From an uncultured Opitutales bacterium (GTDB lineage: Bacteria > Verrucomicrobiota > Verrucomicrobiia > Opitutales > Seribacteraceae): a stretch of 61,910 nucleotides of DNA. The position numbers and the translations under genes are program-made. Below, in pieces: positions 47,046 through 55,224 of the stretch. The DNA lies in NCBI GenBank assembly GCA_943787575.1, contig CALSMY010000001.1, positions 1-61,910 on the forward strand, read 5' to 3'. The stretch's first letter is position 1. Each line of letters begins with the position of its first letter. The notes beneath the pieces are model-generated. The model saw only the letters and a program-made list of their open reading frames with translations. It searched no databases and had not been told where the DNA came from.

Positions 47046-47807
47046 CTAAGAAGGATCAGACAAATGTTTGGGGTGTGGATAAAAAGGGCAACCCTTGAGT
47101 CGCAAGAGCAATGCATTCCAATAAATTGCCCGAACTACATTCAGGGTCATAAATGGAAACCTGACCAGTGCCCAAGCGAGGTTCCGTCCGTTTAGAGGAC
47201 GCCGGCTAAGCTGGAGGTGAGCGGTAAAAAAAGTTTTTTCTTTTTCCCGTAATATCATGTCCGCCTGGAAACGTTCGGCGGGTAAACGAAAGCGCCAGTC
47301 GTACTCGACCTCCATACCAATAAATGGAGAGACATGAAATTCCTTGCGAAATTCGTAGTCCATCCGGCTATTTTCCGCTTCACTTTCCCAGGCAAAGCAC
47401 TTGGCATAACATTCTCCCCATGGAGTATTGGTAATCTCGGTCATCATCGCGACCGGTTTGGTTTTTTCTTCATTCCATAAAAAATAAAAACTTACCGGAT
47501 TGAAACAGTATCCAAAGGTGCGCAAGTGAGTAATGATCGATACCGGACCGGAAAATTCCTTGTTTAACTGTTCGGACATGGTATTCCTTACCGCTTTGGA
47601 AAGATCAGGAATTTCGGGGCGGTGATAGTCTGATCGAAAGAAACATCCGAGGTTAGAACAGTCGACCGACCAAAAGAAACGCCCGGTAAATATATCTGCC
47701 AATTCATCAAGAAAGAGATGACCCATATATACTTGGTAGCTTAAATCATGCTTTTTGGGAGATTTTCGGTGGTGAGATACCTCCCCAAAATACAGACAAC
47801 TATTCAT
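47046..47807 (-). CDS. DUF1365 protein
   Basis: 253 residues: LYFGEVSHHRKSPKKHDLSY start, then FGYCFNPVSFYFLWN and FHVSPFIGMEVEYDWRF, the characteristic blocks of DUF1365. The family has no proven enzymatic role but is almost always encoded between an FAD amine-oxidase-like protein and CFA synthase, the exact order seen here. ATG 47807 overlaps the upstream stop by four bases. Confidence 0.9.
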   Translation of the reverse strand: MNSCLYFGEVSHHRKSPKKHDLSYQVYMGHLFLDELADIFTGRFFWSVDCSNLGCFFRSDYHRPEIPDLSKAVRNTMSEQLNKEFSGPVSIITHLRTFGYCFNPVSFYFLWNEEKTKPVAMMTEITNTPWGECYAKCFAWESEAENSRMDYEFRKEFHVSPFIGMEVEYDWRFRLPAERFQADMILREKEKTFFTAHLQLSRRPLNGRNLAWALVRFPFMTLNVVRAIYWNALLLRLKGCPFYPHPKHLSDPS

Positions 47808-49042
47808 CCCAATTCTTCGCCAAATGATTGGCACACCCGAAGAGCACTGGCCAATCCATCTTCATGAAACCCATAGCCCCAATAAGCCCCGCAAAGGGAT
47901 ATTCCCCGACGCTGGATAAAGGAGGAATGCATGGCCTGAGCGGACTTACGGCCGGGATGGTAGGTGGGGTGTTCGAAAGTGAAATCTGCGTGGCGTAAGG
48001 ATGGATCGATGGAGGATTCCTGGTTGAGTGATACGCAAAAGGGCTCTTTGGTTGGCAGGCTTTGTAAAATGTTCATGTCGTAGGTGACTACGGAATGGTC
48101 TTTTTTTTCTTTAGGCAGGTAAGCATTCCAACTTGCTCGGGCAGAAGTGCGACGGGGGAGTAACCGATCGTCTGAATGTAAACAGACTTTATTTTGTTCA
48201 TAGGGAAACTTCTGCAAAAGTTCGATCTCTTCACTCTCCGCACCATCGAGTATTTTCAAGGATTGATCAGCATGGCAGGCAAGGATGGCTTGGTCGAACC
48301 ATTGGGTGCTTCCATCCGGCAGGCTAAGGGTAACCCCATTTTCAGAACGTTCAACGGAACGAATGGGAGTGGAAAGTCGCAAACGATCTCCAAGCCCCTC
48401 CACGATTTTATCGACATAGGTTCTTGATCCTCCCTGCAGGACCCTCCAGACCGGCCGATTGTAGGCCTGTAACATATTATGATTGGACAGAAAATCAGTG
48501 AGGAATTCGATGGGGAAAGAAGAAAATCGATCCACGGAGCATGACCAAAGGGCGGAGCCAAGGGGAAGTAAGAATGCCTCAGCAAATCGTTTTCCAAAAC
48601 GATGACGGGAAATAAATTCTCCCACGGTTTCGTCTTCATTTCCACTTCCTTCGGCCAGTCGATGAAAGCGTAAAAGATCCCGAACCATTCCCCAATGCTT
48701 GGGGTCGGTCAGGTTTTTAAAGCCGCCAAATAACCCAAGGATTGATTCTCCGCTATATTCAATCCCAGTTCTTTCCGATCGTACGGAAAAGCCCATCCGT
48801 GTGGGTTGTGATTGTACATCGAGACTTTCGAGCAGGCGGACGAAGTTAGGATAGTTTTGTTCGTTAAAGACAATAAATCCGGTATCCACCCGATAATCTC
48901 CGGTACGCCCCTTTACATCTACAGTGTTAACATGTCCACCTGGTTTGTTTGCAGCCTCGAAAAGTACGACCTCGTGGTTTTTTTTGAGCAAGTGTGCACA
49001 GGCTAGACCAGATATGCCCGAACCGATGATTGCAAATTTCAT
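47804..49042 (-). CDS. FAD-dependent amine-oxidase-like protein (putative acyl desaturase/oxidase)
   Basis: 412 residues with FAD-binding Rossmann motif FAIIGSGISGLACAHLL, GGHVNTVDVKGRTGDYRVDTGFIVFN and C-terminal FAD segment CGAYWGYGFHEDGLASAL. This is the NAD(P)/FAD oxidoreductase that accompanies CFA synthase; in Rhodobacter sphaeroides a member of such a cluster acts in methylated furan fatty acid synthesis (from memory, to be checked). Start at MKFAII (49042); an ATG four codons earlier is possible. 31 bases after the desaturase. Confidence 0.87.
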   Translation of the reverse strand: MKFAIIGSGISGLACAHLLKKNHEVVLFEAANKPGGHVNTVDVKGRTGDYRVDTGFIVFNEQNYPNFVRLLESLDVQSQPTRMGFSVRSERTGIEYSGESILGLFGGFKNLTDPKHWGMVRDLLRFHRLAEGSGNEDETVGEFISRHRFGKRFAEAFLLPLGSALWSCSVDRFSSFPIEFLTDFLSNHNMLQAYNRPVWRVLQGGSRTYVDKIVEGLGDRLRLSTPIRSVERSENGVTLSLPDGSTQWFDQAILACHADQSLKILDGAESEEIELLQKFPYEQNKVCLHSDDRLLPRRTSARASWNAYLPKEKKDHSVVTYDMNILQSLPTKEPFCVSLNQESSIDPSLRHADFTFEHPTYHPGRKSAQAMHSSFIQRRGISLCGAYWGYGFHEDGLASALRVCQSFGEELG

Positions 49043-49073
49043 GATGTCCGCCATGGGACGATCATAAGATCGC

Positions 49074-49985
49074 TTACTGCTTCGCTTTGTCTTTTACCCA
49101 TGCGGGCACGGGACGTAAATTGCGAACCAGACCAAAAAGGGAAAGGATACGCAGTCCGTAATAAGTGGGGTCAATCTCCCAGGGTAAAAAACCCTGTCGA
49201 GCAGAGCCGGGAAAGAAGTGGTGGTTATTGTGCCATCCCTCACCAAATGTAATGATGGAAACAAACCAATTATTTCGGCTTTCGTCCCCGGTTTCGTACT
49301 TCTTTTTACCAAACATATGGGTGAGCGAATTTACCGAGAAGGTGGCATGATAGAGAAGAACAGTGGGTAGAAAAAATCCCCAAGCCAACATGCCTAAGCC
49401 GTTTATTCCAGTCCAAGTTTGAAAGAGCGACCATTCTCCCAAAAAATAACATCCCAACGCGAGCACGACCACAGCGATCCAATCAAAACGATTGATGAAG
49501 CGAAGCTCTTTGAACTTTGCCCAGTCTGGAATTTCTTTGAGAAAGGTGGGGAGTGCATAATCAGTCATAAACCAAAGGGTATGACTCCAAAGGAAATTTT
49601 TGTGATGGGGAGAGTGCGAATCTTTATCGGTGTCAGAATGCCGGTGATGTCTACGATGGTGTGCGGCCCACCAAAGAGGTCCTCTTTGTCCGGATGCACA
49701 ACCAATGAAAGCTCCCAAAAACTGTACAATTCGTCCTGTGTGAAAAGTACGGTGAGAAAAATAACGATGGTAAAAGGCAGTGATCGCAAACATGCGTGCC
49801 GAGTAGGAGAGCAAAAGTACGATCAAGCAAGGCCATGCAAACGGAGTAAAGAATACTAGCAGAGCACCCAGATGAATGAGGATGTAAGGGACACAGCGGA
49901 ACCATTCCACTTTATCTTGAGTGGAATCAGGTTCGTCTAGGGTCTCCGGGGGAGGGCAGACCCACTTAGATAAGCTAGAAATCAT
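49074..49985 (-). CDS. Membrane fatty acid desaturase (acyl-CoA/acyl-lipid delta-9 type)
   Basis: 303 residues, four membrane helices, and the three histidine boxes of the di-iron desaturases: HRYFSH, HHRRHH and HNNHHFFP. Introduces a cis double bond using O2, thereby producing the unsaturated acyl chains that CFA enzymes act on. It starts three bases after the sigma factor stop, so it is translated directly behind it. Its O2 dependence fits an aerobic, light-exposed lifestyle. Confidence 0.93.
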   Translation of the reverse strand: MISSLSKWVCPPPETLDEPDSTQDKVEWFRCVPYILIHLGALLVFFTPFAWPCLIVLLLSYSARMFAITAFYHRYFSHRTFHTGRIVQFLGAFIGCASGQRGPLWWAAHHRRHHRHSDTDKDSHSPHHKNFLWSHTLWFMTDYALPTFLKEIPDWAKFKELRFINRFDWIAVVVLALGCYFLGEWSLFQTWTGINGLGMLAWGFFLPTVLLYHATFSVNSLTHMFGKKKYETGDESRNNWFVSIITFGEGWHNNHHFFPGSARQGFLPWEIDPTYYGLRILSLFGLVRNLRPVPAWVKDKAKQ

Positions 49986-49988
49986 GAA

Positions 49989-50930
49989 TTACGCGGCATT
50001 GTCCAAGATTAGAGAGAGTTGTAAAGGACTCATCTTGGTTTTGCCACGCAATTCGATACCAACTAACTTGTCTAAGTTGCGAAAATCTAGTTTGCCATTG
50101 TTCATAACAACGGCCCGTAATTTTCTCAAACCGAGCGCTTCTAATTGTCGGACACGCTCCCCAGAAACATTAAGAATTTCTGCGATATCATCTAATTTCA
50201 TAGATTCTTTATCTTTAGTCAGACCGAAGCGCATACCTAATACCTTTCGTTCTCTTTGATCGAGAAAGCCTAAGGCTACCCGAATGTCATCTGCCAAGGA
50301 ACCTTCCTCACGGTAGGATTGCTGGGTTTCTTTTTCATCAGTCATTACATCGATGAGTGAATGATCAGATTCATCGGAAAAAGGTTCGTCTAAGGACATG
50401 GTGCTGGAAGGAGCATATTTTACCCGACTGGACAAATTACGGGTGTCATCCAGAGCGGATTTTACTTCTTCGTCGGTGGGATCGCGACCCAGGGAAATTT
50501 GAAGCTCTGTACGCAGGTTATTCTCTTTTCTTTTGCCTTGGGAAACATCATGAGGGATAGAAACCGCTTCTGCCATTTTGCTGACAAAACGCTGGATGCG
50601 CTGACGAATCCACCAAGCTGCATAGGTGCTGAGTTTGATCCCCCTGGTGTGATCAAATTTTTCAATCGCAATGATGAGTCCATGAATTCCTTCAGCCATT
50701 ACATCCTCCATTGGGACATTTACCTGACGGAACTTAAGGGCAATCGATGCAACCAATCGGATATGTCTTTCAATCAATTCCTGCTTTGCAGACTCGGAGC
50801 CTTTATTAAAATCTCCAAATAATTGATCGTACTCTTCCTTGGTTGGGGGAGCCATGCGTGAACGGTCGGAAATGAAACGGCCGATTGGATCGGAAGAATC
50901 ATTCGTTTGCGTGTAACTATATGGTGCCAT
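49989..50930 (-). CDS. Sigma-70 family RNA polymerase sigma factor
   Basis: 313 residues with region 1.2 (DPIGRFISDRSRMAPPTKEE), region 2 (RHIRLVASIALKFRQ, YAAWWIRQRIQRFV), region 3 and region 4.2 (LDDIAEILNVSGERVRQLEALGLRKLR). It is a primary-like group 2 or group 3 sigma factor, not an ECF factor, since regions 1.2 and 3 are present. After region 4 a 35-residue extension (LDKLVGIELRGKTKMSPLQL) is unusual. ATG 50930 (MAPYSY) preferred to an upstream alternative. As first gene of the lipid operon it may drive its own operon and the nearby DNA repair genes. No anti-sigma gene is visible. Confidence 0.92.
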   Translation of the reverse strand: MAPYSYTQTNDSSDPIGRFISDRSRMAPPTKEEYDQLFGDFNKGSESAKQELIERHIRLVASIALKFRQVNVPMEDVMAEGIHGLIIAIEKFDHTRGIKLSTYAAWWIRQRIQRFVSKMAEAVSIPHDVSQGKRKENNLRTELQISLGRDPTDEEVKSALDDTRNLSSRVKYAPSSTMSLDEPFSDESDHSLIDVMTDEKETQQSYREEGSLADDIRVALGFLDQRERKVLGMRFGLTKDKESMKLDDIAEILNVSGERVRQLEALGLRKLRAVVMNNGKLDFRNLDKLVGIELRGKTKMSPLQLSLILDNAA

Positions 50931-51049
50931 AACAATTAATAGAACGAAGGTTTTATATTTTAAGATCATGCGAAATCAAAATTCCGATTTTTTTATTCGA
51001 ACTTGGAAAGATTGTATTTTTCTTTCGGAGGTTCTCACCGGTTTATCTT
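50931..51049. promoter_or_regulatory. Divergent control region, sigma/lipid operon and exonuclease-ligase
   Basis: A 119-base AT-rich gap separates the leftward sigma-led operon from the rightward exonuclease gene. It holds an inverted repeat GAAAGA-N9-TCTTTC (51006-51026) and GGAGG at 51027-51031. I could not assign -35/-10 elements with confidence on either strand. Confidence 0.4.
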
Positions 51050-52040
51050 ATGGATGAACCCATGATCGTGCGGCCAGAAGGACTGTACTGTCCTGCGGGT
51101 GGCTTTTTTATCGATCCTCGGGGGCGGGTGGATAAAGCCTCTGGTCACTCATGCTCATAGCGACCATGCCCGTCCGGGGCATGGAAATTATTTAGTTTCG
51201 GAAAGTTGTCTGCCTCTTCTGAAATTACGACTTGGTCAAGACATCCGGGCAGAGGGCATCGCCTATGGAAAAGTGTGCAAGATTGGAGATGCTCATGTTT
51301 CATTTCATCCAGCCGGACATATTCTGGGCTCTTCTCAGATTCGAGTGGAGGTGGGTGGCCGGGTCTGGGTGGTGAGTGGAGATTACAAGCCACAACCTGA
51401 CCAAAGTTGCGAAGCGTTCGAGCTTGTAAAGTGCGATGTCTTTGTCAGCGAGTGTACATTTGGCTTACCCGTTTATCGCTGGCAGGAGGAAGAAATTATC
51501 CACCAGCAGATCAATGCCTGGTGGCAGGAAAATGTGGAGGCTGGTCGCCCATCGATGCTTTTTGCCTACTCCCTGGGTAAGGCCCAACGGGTACTGCGGG
51601 GTCTCGATTCTTCAATTGGGCCAATTTTTGCTCACGGGGCAGTTCACCCTTTTCTTCCGGTGTATGAAAAATGTGGTGTACAGTTTCCCCGAGTGCAAAA
51701 ACCCAAAGAAGGATCGGGAGAATGGGCGGGTTCAATGATTGTGGCCCCTCCGGCGGTGGAGGATGCTGGTTGGACGAGACGATTCAAGGGTGCCAGCCGA
51801 GGGTTTGCTTCTGGATGGATGGCCGTACGGGGAGCCCGCAGACGCCGTAACCTGGACCGTGGGTTTGTACTGTCTGATCATGCAGATTGGTCCGGTTTAC
51901 TCGAGGTGATCAAGGGAACAGGTGCAGAATGCATAAAATTAACCCACGGAAATGGCGAGCCTCTTGCCCGTTATTTACAGGAGCGTGGAGTTGATGCATC
52001 CATGCTTGATGGCTCGGGAGAGCGTACGGGAGAAGAGTAG
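51050..52040 (+). CDS. Ligase-associated DNA exonuclease (metallo-beta-lactamase/SNM1 fold), one frameshift
   Basis: Family partner of bacterial ATP-dependent ligases; a 3' exonuclease that trims ends in end-joining-type repair. ATG 51050 begins the family N-terminus (RPEGLYCPAGGFFIDPRGRV) in one frame; after DPRGRVDK the sense moves to the next frame (KPLVTHAHSDHARPGHG, the HxHxDH metal site). An extra A in GATAAAGCC (51134-51136) accounts for it. The rest is intact: FHPAGHILGSSQI, WVVSGDYKP, SDHADWSGL. The uninterrupted frame starts only at 51099. Ends 10 bases before the ligase. Confidence 0.87.
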
Positions 52041-52050
52041 AGGTGAAAAA

Positions 52051-53703
52051 ATGAAAGGATTTTCCGAATTATTTCATGACTTGGACGAAATGACCAAGAC
52101 AGGAGAGCGGATTGCCCGAATGGTAAACTATTTTGAACAAGCCCCGGAGAAAGATGCCAGTTGGGCAAGTTGGTTTCTTGCCGGCAATCGGATCAAAGGC
52201 GTGGTCAAGACGGGAGAGTTGCGGGAGTGGGCATCCCAGCGCTCAGGCTGGCCGGTTTGGTTGATTGACGAGTGTTACGAACGGGTGGGGGACTTGGCCG
52301 AAACCTTGTCGCTTTTAATTGGAGGAAATAAAAAGGCTGACCCTATCAGCTTAAGCAAAGTGGTCGAAGAAATCCTGCTTCCTTTGGCTCATGCGGACAG
52401 GAGTGAAAAGGCAGAAGCGTTGAAAAGAGCGTGGGATCGTTTGCGACCAATGGACCTTTTACCCTTTCATAAATTATTGACCGGGGGCTTTCGTATCGGG
52501 GTATCCCGGGGGAATTTATGCAAGGCCCTGGCCGAGGTCGGACAGGTTGATCCGGCAATTATCGCTCAGCGGATCTCCGGAGATTGGGACCCTGGAATAC
52601 GAAAATTCGAACAGATTGTGGGCGATGAAAGACCGGAGGATTCATGGTGCCGTCCCTTCCCGTTTTGTTTAGCGAGTCCTTTACAGGAAGAGCCTAGCTC
52701 TTTAGGCGATTTAAAAGACTGGTGGGCGGAATGGAAATGGGATGGGATACGATGCCAATTTTTAAACGAGGAAAACGGGGGGATGTTATGGACACGGGGG
52801 GATGAATCGGTCGGGGAATCTTTTCCGGAATTATTAAACCTTTCCCCGCATTTGCCTACTGGACTGGCCATAGACGGAGAAATTCTCGCCTGGGGTCCAG
52901 AGGGTATGCGCCCGTTCAGTCGCTTGCAAAAGCGGTTGGGTAGAAAGGAACCTGGGCCTTCAGTCCTAAAAAAAGAACCGGTCCGTTTCATGGCTTATGA
53001 TCTTTTAAAGATGGAGGGTGTGGATATGAGAACCCTCCCATTTCTTGATCGCCGGAAAAGGTTAGAATCCATGCTTGCAGAATTACCCGGAGGGTTTCCT
53101 CTGCAACTTTCTATGCCCGTAGAATCTACGGACTGGGAGAAACTTGCCAGGCAGCGCGAGGAATCCAGGGATCGGGGAGTGGAGGGGTTGATGCTCAAAC
53201 GGGCGGATTCTATCTATTCATCTGGCCGGGTAAAAGGGGACTGGTACAAGTGGAAGGTCGATCCCTATGTTGCGGATATGGTGGTGGTGGGTGCCCAACT
53301 TGGCCATGGTAAACGAGCAAATATTTATTCTGATTATACCCTGGCAGTCCTCGATCAGCAGGGAGAATTGGTCACGGTGGCCAAGGCCTATTCCGGGTTG
53401 TCTGATGCAGAATTAAAAGAGGTCGACCGCTATGTCCGTAAGAACATTACCGGGAAATTTGGTCCGGTTCGTTCAGTCCGTCCGGGAATCGTTTTTGAAA
53501 TTGCGTTTGAGGGTGCCCGATCATCTGGCAGGCATAAGTCTGGCGTGGCCCTGCGTTTTCCACGGATTCAAAGATGGCGACAGGATAAAAAGCCCGATGA
53601 AGTGGACACCCTGGAAAACTTGCTCGGCTATGCCCAAATGGGAGAGCGGGTAAGGGAGGATGGAACTAAGACGGATGACGCAGGCAACTTGCTGCTTTTC
53701 TAA
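52051..53703 (+). CDS. ATP-dependent DNA ligase (bacterial LigB-type)
   Basis: 550 residues: N-terminal DNA-binding helical domain (1-200), adenylation domain with the AMP-accepting lysine in EWKWDGIRCQ (KxDG), IDGEILAW, EGLMLKRADSIY and WYKWKVDP, and an OB-fold ending in RFPRIQRWRQDKKPDEVDTL. The frame is open upstream into the exonuclease gene; ATG 52051 preceded by AGAGGTG is the natural start. Exonuclease-ligase pairs are known; in Pseudomonas they are joined by an Lhr helicase and a phosphoesterase, which are absent here. The 3' end overlaps the convergent photolyase gene by 38 bases. Confidence 0.93.
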   Translation: MKGFSELFHDLDEMTKTGERIARMVNYFEQAPEKDASWASWFLAGNRIKGVVKTGELREWASQRSGWPVWLIDECYERVGDLAETLSLLIGGNKKADPISLSKVVEEILLPLAHADRSEKAEALKRAWDRLRPMDLLPFHKLLTGGFRIGVSRGNLCKALAEVGQVDPAIIAQRISGDWDPGIRKFEQIVGDERPEDSWCRPFPFCLASPLQEEPSSLGDLKDWWAEWKWDGIRCQFLNEENGGMLWTRGDESVGESFPELLNLSPHLPTGLAIDGEILAWGPEGMRPFSRLQKRLGRKEPGPSVLKKEPVRFMAYDLLKMEGVDMRTLPFLDRRKRLESMLAELPGGFPLQLSMPVESTDWEKLARQREESRDRGVEGLMLKRADSIYSSGRVKGDWYKWKVDPYVADMVVVGAQLGHGKRANIYSDYTLAVLDQQGELVTVAKAYSGLSDAELKEVDRYVRKNITGKFGPVRSVRPGIVFEIAFEGARSSGRHKSGVALRFPRIQRWRQDKKPDEVDTLENLLGYAQMGERVREDGTKTDDAGNLLLF

Positions 53704-55210
53704 TCTCTGAGAGTTTATCCTCCGAAAGTCGGGCAAGGTTGCGCATCTGCATAGAAAGACGCTGGTTTCCACGGAGCCGTTCGCGGTGCCGATCGAGAAA
53801 GTCCCAGTACAGAGTGGTGAAGGGACAGGCGTTTGGACCGACTGATTCCTTGGGTTTGTACTGGCAGTTCTTACAATAATTGCTCATCCGGTCGATGTAA
53901 GCACCGGTCGCGGAATAGGGTTTGGATGCCATGATTCCCCCGTCGGCAAATTGAGACATGCCAATAACATTGGGCGTGGTCACCCAGTCGACTGCATCGA
54001 CATAATTGGCAAGAAACCAATCATTAATTTCGCCCGGTCTTACTCCGTGGAGCAGGGAATAAAGTCCAACCACCATTAATCTTTGAATGTGGTGACCATA
54101 TCCGGTATCCAGTACCTGAGTCAGGGAAGCCCGCATACAGGCCATATCTGTTTTGCCCGTCCAGAAGAAATCGGGCAGTGCACGGTCGGCCTCCAGGAAA
54201 TTTAGTTCACGATATTCGGGCATGCGTAAATGATAAATTCCCCGAACATATTCTCGCCAGCCCAAGATTTGCCGGATGAAACCCTCGACTGCGGGCAGGG
54301 GGGCTCTATCTTCTTGGTAAGCTTTCTCGGCCGCCCGGATGACTTTTCGGGGGTCGAGCAGGCGTAAATTTATGGGAGATCCAAGAAGGGAATGAAAGAG
54401 GGTGGGCTCGTCTGTCCACATCGCATCCTGAAACCGGCCAAAGGTGGGAAGGCAATCCTTGATGAATTGATCAAGTGCTTGTTCTGCCTGTTTGGGGGTG
54501 ACCGGCCAGATAAATTGTTTGAGATCGCCCGGGTGGTCAGGGAATCGAAGGTTTACCAATTCGATGACTTCTTGGGTTATGGCATCGGGCGGACAGCCAC
54601 GGGTCTTGGGAGATTGAGGGGGGCCTTGCTTGCCGAAACTTTCGCGGTTTTCCTTGTCAAAATTCCACCCTCCACCAACCGGGTCTTTTCCATCCATCAA
54701 TACATCGTGCTTTCGGCGCATCTCCCGGTAGAAAAATTCCATCCGCAAAGATTTTCTTCCCCGGGCATGATCCTCAAATTCAGATTGTGAACAAAGAAAG
54801 TGTTCATCCTCACGAACCTCCCAGGCAACCCCGAGGTCATGACAGGTTTTTTGCAGGGCTTCTTCAACCCGATGGTCTCCGGGTTTTACCAAGCTGACCA
54901 TTTCTGGGTTTAATGCTTTGAGATCCTCGGCAAGTAGTTGATTCAAGGAAGAGTTTCCCTCTGCGAGTTCATGGTAAAGGAGAGGGATTTTACTGTCCGA
55001 TAAATGATTTCGGAAATGCCGCATTGCTGCAAGGAAGCAAACGATACGGTGTTTGTTCGATCGCACATGGGTGGACTCTTCACTCGCTTCTGCCATCCAA
55101 AAGAGATCGGATGAAGCATCGAAGTCGGCGGGGAGAAAGCGGTCGTAATCAAGTTGATCCCCCAGGACCACGAGCAGGCGACGGGGAGAGGGAACAGGGG
55201 AGGATGCCAT
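53666..55210 (-). CDS. Iron-sulfur bacterial photolyase/cryptochrome (FeS-BCP, PhrB-like)
   Basis: 514 residues of the (6-4) photolyase-related family using FAD, a lumazine antenna and a [4Fe-4S] cluster. Candidate cluster ligands Cys358 (DMACMRA), Cys446 and Cys449 (YCKNC), and Cys462 (NACPF) are spaced 88, 3 and 13, the same spacing as Cys350/438/441/454 that I recall for Agrobacterium PhrB. The N-terminus (RLLVVLGDQLDYDRFL) and FAD pocket region (GYGHHIQRLMVVGLY) also match. Third gene of the SDR-photolyase-photolyase operon, 14 bases after phr. Confidence 0.92.
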   Translation of the reverse strand: MASSPVPSPRRLLVVLGDQLDYDRFLPADFDASSDLFWMAEASEESTHVRSNKHRIVCFLAAMRHFRNHLSDSKIPLLYHELAEGNSSLNQLLAEDLKALNPEMVSLVKPGDHRVEEALQKTCHDLGVAWEVREDEHFLCSQSEFEDHARGRKSLRMEFFYREMRRKHDVLMDGKDPVGGGWNFDKENRESFGKQGPPQSPKTRGCPPDAITQEVIELVNLRFPDHPGDLKQFIWPVTPKQAEQALDQFIKDCLPTFGRFQDAMWTDEPTLFHSLLGSPINLRLLDPRKVIRAAEKAYQEDRAPLPAVEGFIRQILGWREYVRGIYHLRMPEYRELNFLEADRALPDFFWTGKTDMACMRASLTQVLDTGYGHHIQRLMVVGLYSLLHGVRPGEINDWFLANYVDAVDWVTTPNVIGMSQFADGGIMASKPYSATGAYIDRMSNYCKNCQYKPKESVGPNACPFTTLYWDFLDRHRERLRGNQRLSMQMRNLARLSEDKLSEIRKAASCLRHPS

Positions 55211-55224
55211 TAAATGATATGGTT

